A stretch of DNA of 64,000 nucleotides. It comes from Bradyrhizobium sp. Arg816 (GTDB lineage: Bacteria; Pseudomonadota; Alphaproteobacteria; Rhizobiales; Xanthobacteraceae). A model generated the notes under the pieces. It worked only from the letters and a program-made list of their open reading frames with translations, made no database searches and was not told the DNA's origin. This document shows positions 37,704 to 45,505 of the stretch, in pieces. The first letter of the stretch is position 1. Each line of letters opens with the position of its first letter. The stretch is taken from NCBI RefSeq assembly GCF_029989365.1, contig NZ_JAPRAQ010000023.1:1-64000 (forward strand), read 5' to 3'. The position numbers and the translations under genes were made by a program.

Positions 37704-38531
37704 ATGGATTTGAATACCATCACGACGGTGGCCCATCCGCAAACGCGCGCGCAACTGCCCGCCTGGGCGGAAGGTGATGCTTGGCTCGCGGGCGGCACCT
37801 GGCTGTTCTCGGAGCCGCAGGCCCACCTGAAACGGCTGATCGATCTCACTGATCTGAAATGGCCGGCGCTGACGATCACCGACACCCATCTCGCCATCTC
37901 CGCCACCTGCACCATCACGCAGCTCGACGGTTTCGCCTGCCCGCCCGACTGGCTCGCAGCCCCGCTGATTGGCCAGTGCTGCCGGGCTTTCCTTGCTTCA
38001 TTCAAGATCTGGAAGACCGCGACGGTCGGCGGCAATCTCTGCATGTCGCTGCCGGCGGGACCGATGATCTCGCTCACATCAGCGCTGGATGGCGTCTGCA
38101 CCATCTGGAAGGCCGGCGGCGGTGAAGAGAAGATTCCCGTCGTCGACTTCGTCATTGGCAACCAGCGCAACCGCCTGACGCCGGGCGACCTGATCCGGCA
38201 GATCGATATCCCGATTGCCGCGCTGAAGCGCCGCACGGCCTTTCGCCAGATCTCGCTGGCACCGGTCGGCCGCTCTGCGGCGCTTCTGATCGGCAGCCTG
38301 GATAACGATGGCACGCTGACGCTGTCGGTAACCGCATCGACGGTGCGACCGATCCAGCTGTCCTTTCAGAAGGCTCCGGACGCGGGTGCGCTTCGCGACG
38401 CGATCGCACAGCAGATCCCGGATGATCTGTACCACATCGATATCCACGGCAAGCCGCTCTGGCGCAAGCATATGACGCTAAGGCTCGCCGAGGAGATTCG
38501 CGGCGAGCTCCTGGGGACGACGCCATCGTGA
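37704..38531 (+). CDS. Xanthine dehydrogenase, FAD-binding subunit
   Basis: 275 residues of the CO-dehydrogenase flavoprotein type: N-terminal half with the AGGTWLF-type FAD loop, a central TVGGNLCMSLPAG motif (normally GGNLxxxSP) contacting FAD, and a C-terminal CODH-C-like domain. Passes electrons from the FeS clusters to the acceptor. The stop overlaps the start of the next gene (GTGA). Confidence 0.85.
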   Translation: MDLNTITTVAHPQTRAQLPAWAEGDAWLAGGTWLFSEPQAHLKRLIDLTDLKWPALTITDTHLAISATCTITQLDGFACPPDWLAAPLIGQCCRAFLASFKIWKTATVGGNLCMSLPAGPMISLTSALDGVCTIWKAGGGEEKIPVVDFVIGNQRNRLTPGDLIRQIDIPIAALKRRTAFRQISLAPVGRSAALLIGSLDNDGTLTLSVTASTVRPIQLSFQKAPDAGALRDAIAQQIPDDLYHIDIHGKPLWRKHMTLRLAEEIRGELLGTTPS

Positions 38532-41254
38532 ATTTCGAGGTCAACGGCAAGACGTTCCCGCAAGAGCCGCGCGCCGGCCAGTGCCTGCGCACGTTCCTGC
38601 GCGAGCTCGGCCATTTCGGCGTGAAGAAGGGCTGCGATGCCGGCGATTGCGGCGCCTGCACCGTGCTGCTCGACGGCGAGCCCGTGCATAGCTGCCTGAT
38701 CCCGGCATTCCGCGCCGAGGGGCGCGCCGTCACCACGATCGAAGGGCTCGGTAGCGACCGCGGCGCGCATCCGATGCAGCAGGCGTTCCTCGACGCGCAG
38801 GGCTTCCAATGCGGCTTCTGCACCGCCGGCATGATCCTGACCTGCGCCTCGCTGAACCAGGCGCAGCGTACCGATCTCGGATCGGCGCTGAAGGGCAATA
38901 TCTGTCGCTGTACCGGCTATCGCTCGATCGAGGACGCGCTGCTCGGCAAGACCAATGTCGAGGAGAGCGTCGAGGCCGGTGCCGCCTTCGGCCGCAGCCT
39001 GCCGGCGCCCGCAGGCCCCGACGTCGTCCGCGGCAAGGCGCGCTACACCTTCGACACGCAGATCGACGGCCTGCTACACATCAAGCTGCTGCGCTCGCCG
39101 CACGCGCACGCGAAAATCGTCGCGATCGACAAGTCGGATGCGCTACGCGTGCCCGGCGTGCACGCGGTGCTGACGCATGAGGATGCGCCGTCGGTGCTGA
39201 TCTCGACCGCGCGGCATGAGAAGGACTGGATGGATCCGGAGGATACTCGCATCCTCGATGACGTCGTCCGCTTCATCGGCCAGAAGGTCGCCGCCGTCGT
39301 CGCCGAGAGCGAGGCCGCCGCCGAGGAGGCGTGCCGGCGGCTGAAGGTCGACTACGAAATCCTGCCTGCGCTGATCGACCCGGAGCAGGCGATGGCGCCG
39401 GGCGCACCTGTCATTCATCCTGACCGTACCACCGCGAACCGCATCGCCGATCCCCAGCGTAACCTCGCAGCCGAGACGCATGGCGAATACGGCGACGTGG
39501 CGGCGGCGCTCGCGACGTCCGCCGTCACCTATGAGGCGACCTTCCACAGCCACCGCGTGCAGCATGCGGCACTGGAGACCCATGGCGGCCTCGCCTGGCT
39601 CGACGCTTCAGGCGTGCTCAATGTCCGCACCTCCACGCAGGTGCCGTTCCTGACCCGCCGCGCGCTGTCGGACATCTTTGAGCTCCCCTTGGACAAGGTC
39701 CGCGTGTTCTGCGAACGCGTCGGCGGCGGTTTTGGCGGCAAGCAGGAGATGTTCGTCGAGGACATTCTGGCACTGGCTACGCTCAAGACCGGACGACCGG
39801 TCAAGCTGGAGCTGACCCGCGAGGAGCAGTTCATCGCGACCTCGACCCGGCATCCGATGCGGGTCCACATCAAGGCCGGCGCCGATGCCGACGGCAGGCT
39901 CACCGCGCTCCAGCTCGAGGTGCTCTCCAACACCGGCGCCTACGGCAATCATGCCGGCCCCGTGATGTTCCACTCGCTGTCCGAGTCCATCGCTGTCTAC
40001 AACTGTCCGAACAAGAAGGTCGACGGCTTCGCCGTCTACACCAACACGGTGCCATCGGGCGCGTTTCGCGGCTATGGCCTGCCCCAAACGCAGATCGCGA
40101 TCGAAGCCGCGATCGACGAGTTGGCACGGCAGCTCAGCATCAGCCCCTACGACATGCGCCGGCGCAACGTCATCAAGACAGGCGATCCCATGCTGTCGCC
40201 GCCGCCGTCCGAATTTCACGACGTGCTCTTTGGCTCCTACGGGCTCGACCAATGCCTCGACCTCGTCGAACGCGCCATGCAGGCCGACGGCCCGCAGCCG
40301 GACCTGACGCCGGAGTGGCTGATCGGCGACGGCGTCGCGCTGACCATGATCGACACGGTGCCGCCGGCCGGCCATCTCGCGGATGCGATGATCGCGCTCA
40401 ACGACGACGGCGGCTTCGACCTCACCGTCGGCACCGCCGAGTTCGGCAACGGCACCAGCACCGTGCACCGGCAGATCGCGGCGACGACGCTGGCAACCAC
40501 CGTCGACAGGATCCGCCTGCGACAGTCCGACACCGCCCATGGCGGTCACGACACCGGCGCCTATGGCAGCGCCGGCACCTTCGTCGCCGGCAAGGCGACG
40601 CATGCCGCCGCCATGCAGCTTGCGACGGATCTGAAGGCGGCGGCCGCAGATGCCTGGCTGTGCGACGTCGGAACTTGCGCGCTTGAGGGCGAGACGGTTG
40701 TCAGTGGTGTCCGGCGGATGTCCTTCGCTGAACTGGCGAAGCTCGCGCGCGAACGCGGGCAGCCGTTCGCGGCCAGCGGCAATTCCGAGGGGACGCCGCG
40801 CTCGGTCGGCTTCAACGTCCAGGGCTTTCGCGTCGCCGTGAACAAGGGCACCGGCGAGATCAAGATTCTCCGGAGCGTGCAGGCGGCGGACGCCGGCGTC
40901 GTCGCCAATCCCATGCAGTGCCGCGGCCAGGTCGAGGGCGGCGTCGCGCAGGCGATCGGGGCGGCGCTCTACGAGGAGATGGTGATCGACGCGACCGGCC
41001 GCGTCACCAACCCGAAATTCCGCGACTACCATCTGCCCTCCTTCGCAGACGTTCCGCGCACGGAGGTCTTCTTCGCCGAGACGTCCGACACGATCGGGCC
41101 GCTGGGCGCCAAGTCGATGAGCGAGAGCCCGTACAATCCGGTCACCGCCGCGCTCGGCAACGCGATCGCGGATGCCACCGGCATCCGCTTCACCGCGCCG
41201 CCGTTCAAGCCGGACCGGCTGTTTCCGGCGCTGCACGAGAAGTTTGGGAATTAA
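38528..41254 (+). CDS. Xanthine dehydrogenase, fused [2Fe-2S] and molybdopterin subunit
   Basis: 908 residues. Residues 1-155 are the two [2Fe-2S] domains (CDAGDCGAC with Cys36/41/44 and Cys56; then CGFCTAG and CRCTGYRS). The remainder is the Mo-cofactor domain, with GGGFGGKQE, AFRGYGLPQTQ and a catalytic Glu candidate in KSMSESPYNP. In classical bacterial enzymes FeS is fused to FAD or separate; here FeS is fused to Mo and FAD is separate. Its TAA overlaps the TAA of the convergent gene in one TTAA (41251-41254). No xdhC chaperone is adjacent. Confidence 0.88.
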   Translation: MNFEVNGKTFPQEPRAGQCLRTFLRELGHFGVKKGCDAGDCGACTVLLDGEPVHSCLIPAFRAEGRAVTTIEGLGSDRGAHPMQQAFLDAQGFQCGFCTAGMILTCASLNQAQRTDLGSALKGNICRCTGYRSIEDALLGKTNVEESVEAGAAFGRSLPAPAGPDVVRGKARYTFDTQIDGLLHIKLLRSPHAHAKIVAIDKSDALRVPGVHAVLTHEDAPSVLISTARHEKDWMDPEDTRILDDVVRFIGQKVAAVVAESEAAAEEACRRLKVDYEILPALIDPEQAMAPGAPVIHPDRTTANRIADPQRNLAAETHGEYGDVAAALATSAVTYEATFHSHRVQHAALETHGGLAWLDASGVLNVRTSTQVPFLTRRALSDIFELPLDKVRVFCERVGGGFGGKQEMFVEDILALATLKTGRPVKLELTREEQFIATSTRHPMRVHIKAGADADGRLTALQLEVLSNTGAYGNHAGPVMFHSLSESIAVYNCPNKKVDGFAVYTNTVPSGAFRGYGLPQTQIAIEAAIDELARQLSISPYDMRRRNVIKTGDPMLSPPPSEFHDVLFGSYGLDQCLDLVERAMQADGPQPDLTPEWLIGDGVALTMIDTVPPAGHLADAMIALNDDGGFDLTVGTAEFGNGTSTVHRQIAATTLATTVDRIRLRQSDTAHGGHDTGAYGSAGTFVAGKATHAAAMQLATDLKAAAADAWLCDVGTCALEGETVVSGVRRMSFAELAKLARERGQPFAASGNSEGTPRSVGFNVQGFRVAVNKGTGEIKILRSVQAADAGVVANPMQCRGQVEGGVAQAIGAALYEEMVIDATGRVTNPKFRDYHLPSFADVPRTEVFFAETSDTIGPLGAKSMSESPYNPVTAALGNAIADATGIRFTAPPFKPDRLFPALHEKFGN

Positions 41255-42147
41255 CTGCCGCGATAGGTCGAGTAGCTCCACGGCGTAACCAGCAGCGGCA
41301 CGTGGTAGTGGCTTTCCGGCTCGCTGATCGCAAAGCGCAGCGGTATCTCGTCGAGGAACGGCGGGTCTGACAGCGGCACGTTGCGTTCCGCGTAATATTT
41401 GGCAACGCTGAATTTGAGCTCATAGCGACCGATCGGCAGCGGACGGCCGCCGATCAGCGGCTGGTCGGTGCGGCCATCGGCATTGGTCACGGCGCGCGCG
41501 ATCACGCGGCTCTCGCCGAGATTCGCAAGCTCGACGAGCTCCACCGGGATACCGGCTGCAGGCTTTCCGGCATGATTGTCGAGCACATGCGTCGAGAGCT
41601 GGCCGTGCACCTTCAGCCTGTCGTCGGCGACGACGAGCTGATCGAGCCGCAGCGCGGAGATGCGGCCGATCTCCTCGATCGCACGCCGCGTCTCGGTCTT
41701 GGCGATATTGCGCAACCGCGTCTCGAAGTCGCGCAGCACGGAATCCCTGGTGTGACGGCGCACGCAGACGATATAGGGGAAGCCGAACTTGTCGCGATAG
41801 GCGTTGTTGACGCGCTCGAACGCGGCGTATTCTGCATCCGAGAGACGGTCGAGGCCGGCGCTGTTCTGCTCGTCTGTCGATTCTGCAGTGAGCCCCGCTG
41901 CACGCTGGGTCTTGTTGGCGAGATCGGGATGCGCCCGGATCAGCGCGAGCTGCACGTCGGGCTCGGCGCTCTGGATCGCTGCCATCAGCGCTGAGTGCAA
42001 CTGGTTGATACCGGCGAACGGCCGCTGCCCGGCAAGTTTCTCCGCAATCCACGGTGAGTATTCGACGACGTTGGCGAGGGCCGCGACAAAGCCGGCCTGA
42101 TCAGCAGCATTGAGATCGGCGAGCGAGATTTGCGCCATCGTCCTCAC
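41251..42147 (-). CDS. Fused OHCU decarboxylase / 5-hydroxyisourate hydrolase
   Basis: 298 residues. N-terminal half (about 1-165) is UraD: HPDLANK with the catalytic His and FGFPYIVCVR. C-terminal half (about 185-298) is a transthyretin-like HIU hydrolase: THVLDNHAGKPA, GRYELKF, HVPLLVTPWSYSTYRGS. The fusion covers both steps from 5-hydroxyisourate to S-allantoin, in the same order as plant allantoin synthase. GTG at 42147 overlaps the allantoinase stop (GTGA); ATG at 42138 is the alternative. Confidence 0.92.
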   Translation of the reverse strand: MRTMAQISLADLNAADQAGFVAALANVVEYSPWIAEKLAGQRPFAGINQLHSALMAAIQSAEPDVQLALIRAHPDLANKTQRAAGLTAESTDEQNSAGLDRLSDAEYAAFERVNNAYRDKFGFPYIVCVRRHTRDSVLRDFETRLRNIAKTETRRAIEEIGRISALRLDQLVVADDRLKVHGQLSTHVLDNHAGKPAAGIPVELVELANLGESRVIARAVTNADGRTDQPLIGGRPLPIGRYELKFSVAKYYAERNVPLSDPPFLDEIPLRFAISEPESHYHVPLLVTPWSYSTYRGS

Positions 42148-43079
42148 CCGATCTCGAATGCGTCGGCGGCAAGATGCGCATGCTTGTCGTGCCAGTGCTG
42201 CGCGATCTGGAGCCGCGTCGGCACCCAGACGCGATCGTGCTTGCCGATATAGTCGAGGAAGCGGATCAGTCCCGCGGCGCGGCCGGGCCGGCCGGCAAGA
42301 CGGCAGTGCAGCCCCACCGACATCATCTTCGGCGCGGTCTCGCCCTCGGCATAGAGCACGTCGAAGGCGTCCTTCAGATAGGTGAAGAACTGCTCACCTT
42401 CCGCAAACCCCTGCGGGTTGATGAAGCGCATGTCGTTGGCGTCTAACGTATAGGGAATGATGAGCTGCTTGCCGTTCGCGCCCTTGACCCAATAGGGCAG
42501 ATCGTCGGCATAGGAGTCGCACAGATAGAGGAATCCGCCCTCCTCCATCAGGAGGCGGTTGGTGTTGATCGAGGAGCGCCCGGTGTACCAGCCGAGCGGC
42601 CGCGAGCCCGTCGCCTCGGTGTGGACGCGAATGGACTCGGCGATCTCGGCGCGCTCCTGCGCCTCGGTCATGTCCTTGTGCTCGATCCATTTCAGACTGT
42701 GGCTCGCGATGTCCCAGCCTGACTCCTTCATCGCCGCGACAATCTCCGGATTCCGCTTCAGCGCAGTGGCGACACCGAACACGGTCGTCGGCCACTTCCG
42801 CGCGTTGAACATCCGCCACAGCCGCCAGAAGCCGGCGCGCGAGCCATATTCGAACATCGATTCGATATTGGCGTGGCGCTGGCCCGGCCAGGGCTGCGCG
42901 CCGAGGACGTCGGACAGAAACGCTTCCGAGGTGCGATCGCCGTGCAAGATGTTGTTCTCGCCGCCCTCCTCGAAATTGACGACGAACTGCACCGCGACCC
43001 GCGCGTTGTCAGGCCATTGCGGATGCGGCGGGTTGCGGCCGTAACCGTGGAGATCGCGCGGGTAGCTTGTATCCGTCAC
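42144..43079 (-). CDS. puuE: Allantoinase, PuuE type
   Basis: 311 residues of the metal-independent polysaccharide-deacetylase-fold allantoinase family, with RDLHGYGRNPPHPQWP at the N-terminus and conserved FVVNFEEGGE, SHSLKWIEH and GRSSINTNRLL segments. Opens allantoin to allantoate in the cytoplasm. Lies immediately after the DUF3830 gene and before the UraD-HIU hydrolase fusion in one operon. Confidence 0.92.
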   Translation of the reverse strand: MTDTSYPRDLHGYGRNPPHPQWPDNARVAVQFVVNFEEGGENNILHGDRTSEAFLSDVLGAQPWPGQRHANIESMFEYGSRAGFWRLWRMFNARKWPTTVFGVATALKRNPEIVAAMKESGWDIASHSLKWIEHKDMTEAQERAEIAESIRVHTEATGSRPLGWYTGRSSINTNRLLMEEGGFLYLCDSYADDLPYWVKGANGKQLIIPYTLDANDMRFINPQGFAEGEQFFTYLKDAFDVLYAEGETAPKMMSVGLHCRLAGRPGRAAGLIRFLDYIGKHDRVWVPTRLQIAQHWHDKHAHLAADAFEIG

Positions 43080-43493
43080 TCAGACTTCCTCGAAGCGGAT
43101 CGGCAGGGCGCCCTTCCAGAGCACGCTCTTGCCGAGGGGCGCGAGATTCTCGAGGCCCGAGGTCAGCGTGATGAAATGGTTGCCGGCGAGCTGGCCCATT
43201 TTGCTGGCGAAGTGCACGCCGCCATAGGCGAGCAGGATCTCGGTTTCGCTGATGCCGCCCGGATAGAGGATGATCTGACCCGGCGCGGGATAGCTGGTGT
43301 GGTTCTCGTAGCCGACGCCGAAATCGAGATCGCCGAGCGGCATCCACACGCCCTCGCCGCTCCAGCGCACATGGATGATGTGGCTTTCGAACGGCAGCGC
43401 CTTGCGGAACGCAGCGACGGTCTTGGGCGCCAGTTGCTCCTCGAAGCGGGCATCGAAGGTGAAGTCGCCGGCGCGAATAACGAGTTTGCTCAT
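43080..43493 (-). CDS. DUF3830 family protein in allantoin operon
   Basis: 137 residues of the DUF3830 family, small beta-barrel proteins with a cyclophilin-like fold. Typical segments: HVRWSGEGVWMPLGD, HTSYPAPGQIILYPGGISE and EILLAYGGVHFASKMG. First gene of the puuE/uraD operon, stop adjacent to the puuE start. Biochemical role unknown; its tight position implies a part in ureide handling. Confidence 0.85.
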   Translation of the reverse strand: MSKLVIRAGDFTFDARFEEQLAPKTVAAFRKALPFESHIIHVRWSGEGVWMPLGDLDFGVGYENHTSYPAPGQIILYPGGISETEILLAYGGVHFASKMGQLAGNHFITLTSGLENLAPLGKSVLWKGALPIRFEEV

Positions 43494-43538
43494 CTCATCT
43501 CTCTGGATCGAGGGCTAAAGGCCCACGGGGAATTTTCA

Positions 43539-43555
43539 AGCAAAGAGCATTCCAG
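43539..43555 (-). promoter_or_regulatory. Sigma-54 promoter candidate for the allantoin operon
   Basis: Reverse-strand CTGGAATGCTCTTTGCT: CTGG at -24, TTGCT at -12, GG (43553-43552) and GC (43541-43540) exactly 10 apart. It lies 46 bases before the start at 43493. Confidence 0.6.
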
Positions 43556-43582
43556 GGGGCTTCGCGCAAGTGGCGCGGCCCG

Positions 43583-43870
43583 TCATCTGCGGTCGTAGGA
43601 CCAGCCGAAAATACCGCTCCGCCGCACCTCCGGCTCGGGCTCGGCGGCGGGCGCGGCCGAAGGGGGCGCCTCCTTCAGTTCCGCCTGTGGCGGAGGCGGA
43701 GGCGGCGCCGGCAGATTCTCGCATTTCATGGAGTAGACCAGCTTGCCGTCCGCTGTCCGCCCGATCGGGGCGCACGGATCTGGATGCGCTGCCGAGGTCT
43801 TTGGCGTGAGCTTAACCTGCGCGGCCGCCGGCGAGGCGATCAGGAGAAGGACCAGCAGATATTTCGACAT
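43583..43870 (-). CDS. Small secreted proline-rich protein
   Basis: 95 residues from ATG at 43870. Signal peptide to about residue 17 (SPAAAQ), a short domain with two Cys (DPCAPIG...SMKCENL), then a Pro-rich and Glu/Ala-rich tail ending IFGWSYDRR. Probably periplasmic or lipid-free envelope protein; no function assigned. Confidence 0.6.
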   Translation of the reverse strand: MSKYLLVLLLIASPAAAQVKLTPKTSAAHPDPCAPIGRTADGKLVYSMKCENLPAPPPPPPQAELKEAPPSAAPAAEPEPEVRRSGIFGWSYDRR

Positions 43871-44123
43871 CGTTGTCGCCTGAGAACTCAATTCACCTCA
43901 TTGAACCGGATTGCCGGGGGCAAGTCCACCGGCGCTGCGGGCACGATTGCCGAATATTTGGCCGGGGCTAAAAAATTTGCTCGCCCCAACGTGATGGCCG
44001 CGCTTGGGATCGTGAAACCGGCCCGGCTGATATTCGGCAGGGGACATCGCCATGTCAGCCACGACCGCGAACACAGGCGACATCTTTCTCACAGCCTGAA
44101 TCGCCGTCACGGGAGAAACAACC

Positions 44124-44339
44124 ATGCGAAGGACCTTTGCCATTCTCGGCGTCACCCTGATTGCCGCCGCCACCATCCAGACCGCCGCCGCGAGCGACCG
44201 CCACCGCAGAAGCAAGGCACACCCCGCCCCGATCAGCCAGTCGGTCCGCGACTCCAACGCGTTCTGGCCGTCGCAGTCGACCACACCCAACTGGCAGCGC
44301 TACGCCAACGGCGCGCTGTCGGCACCAGCGGGGCGATGA
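44124..44339 (+). CDS. Small secreted hypothetical protein
   Basis: 71 residues, signal peptide ending AAAS (about residue 24), mature part basic and His/Arg-rich with NWQRYANG near the end. GGGAG 9 bases before the ATG. Style of small conserved rhizobial envelope proteins; function unknown. Confidence 0.6.
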   Translation: MRRTFAILGVTLIAAATIQTAAASDRHRRSKAHPAPISQSVRDSNAFWPSQSTTPNWQRYANGALSAPAGR

Positions 44340-44692
44340 TGCGGGCGTAGAACGCGGTTGCTGCGACGTCTCTCGTGTCCCGGACGCGCCGCAACGCGCA
44401 AGCGTTGCTGCGCAGAGCCGGGACACAGAAAGCGACACGGTACAATGCGGAGACATGGGCCCCCGGGCGATGACAGCGAGTGCTGCAGACGCACCAATGG
44501 CCGACGCGCTGACAGTCGCAGACCCTTTGGCGATGGGCGGGCCGTCGCTCTCGGTCATCGTGTTCGTTCCTGTTGCGTCGCGACAGGATAACTCGCTTAC
44601 GATTTTGGCGGCATAGCGAACCTTGCCCGGACTTGCCGATAGGTCAACCGAATGACCCCAACCGGACTTTGGCTGCGGGCCTCACGCATGCG
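44340..44692. other. Gap holding a REP-like palindrome
   Basis: About 350 bases; the only structured piece I see is the palindrome listed separately at 44375-44426. The remaining frames have no signal or ribosome site. Confidence 0.4.
44375..44426. repeat. REP-like nested palindrome
   Basis: GTGTCCCGG (44375-44383) pairs with CCGGGACAC (44418-44426), and inside GCAACGC (44391-44397) pairs with GCGTTGC (44402-44408). The nested perfect arms are typical of REP elements; similar GTGTCCCGG palindromes are, from memory, common in this order. Confidence 0.7.
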
Positions 44693-45112
44693 CTACGCGG
44701 TCCGGGATGAACCCTGCATGACACGCTTGACCACCATGGCCGCGATCCCCGCGAGCACGGCCTTTGCCTGCGGGGACGCAAGTATGTCGATGATCGGGTT
44801 CGACGGTTGGGCTTGCTCGTGAGGCTGGGCATCGCCACTGGCGAGGATATCCCGGAGCTGACCGGGCTTCCCATGCAGATCGGTGAGCACCTCGCCCAGT
44901 TCCTTCGGTTCGGGGACCACTTCTCCAGGTAGCGCCACGCCGCGCGCGGCGGCTCGCTCCTGCAGCATCTTCACGAACGCTGCCCGTTCTTCCGGCGAAA
45001 GCTTACCCAACGCTTCTATCGCTGCCTGCGCGTACTGCAGACGAGCGATATCGGCGTTACGCACGAGATACAGGCGAAGAGTGCAGTCGCTCCGATTAGT
45101 TGCTACTCTCAA
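44693..45112 (-). CDS. Hypothetical protein with C-terminal membrane segment
   Basis: 139 residues if TTG at 45112 is used; the true start may be further in. Helical N-terminal part (SPEERAAFVKMLQERAAARG), a middle linker, and a hydrophobic C-terminus (AKAVLAGIAAMVVKRVM). No family recognised. A perfect FNR-type palindrome lies 22 bases upstream of 45112. Confidence 0.45.
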   Translation of the reverse strand: MRVATNRSDCTLRLYLVRNADIARLQYAQAAIEALGKLSPEERAAFVKMLQERAAARGVALPGEVVPEPKELGEVLTDLHGKPGQLRDILASGDAQPHEQAQPSNPIIDILASPQAKAVLAGIAAMVVKRVMQGSSRTA

Positions 45113-45133
45113 GGTAAACCCACGTTGAGAGTA

Positions 45134-45147
45134 TTGACCTAGGTCAA
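45134..45147. promoter_or_regulatory. FNR/FixK-type box
   Basis: TTGACCTAGGTCAA is a perfect palindrome and fits TTGA-N6-TCAA, the form recognised by FixK2/FNR-type regulators in bradyrhizobia. It lies just upstream of the reverse-strand hypothetical gene. The region 45113-45505 otherwise shows no gene. Confidence 0.5.
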
Positions 45148-45505
45148 AGGGTCATGGCGGCGGTGCAAACTGAATGTTTTGCTTGTGAGACGTGAGTGGA
45201 CATTCCACGCGCGTGTCGCAATGATCGCTATTGTCCCTGCTGAAGCTTTTGGGTCCGGCCAAATGTGCGGTTTGCGCCAAACCGGGCTTCACTAACGGTC
45301 CTCGGATTACGGCATTCGCCACATCGCGTCCGCCGTTTGTGCACCGGTTCGCATTAAATAAAATCGGGAATGCGCGATGGCAAATATTCGCAAGGGTCGC
45401 CGTCGCGCGGTCCCCGCCCATCCTTTTGCTCTCCACAGGACCCGGTGACCGATGCGGATGGTCGCTCTGCGACGCCCGGCAATCCAGAGGGGCAAAAGAT
45501 TCGTT

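Noticed and set aside
39608..41281. 557-codon reverse-strand frame opposite xanthine dehydrogenase
   Set aside because: Composition is that of a shadow frame, and the forward strand carries complete FeS and Mo-cofactor motifs.
44358..44616. Short frames across 44358-44616
   Set aside because: They run through the REP-like palindrome at 44375-44426, which explains the apparent open frames.
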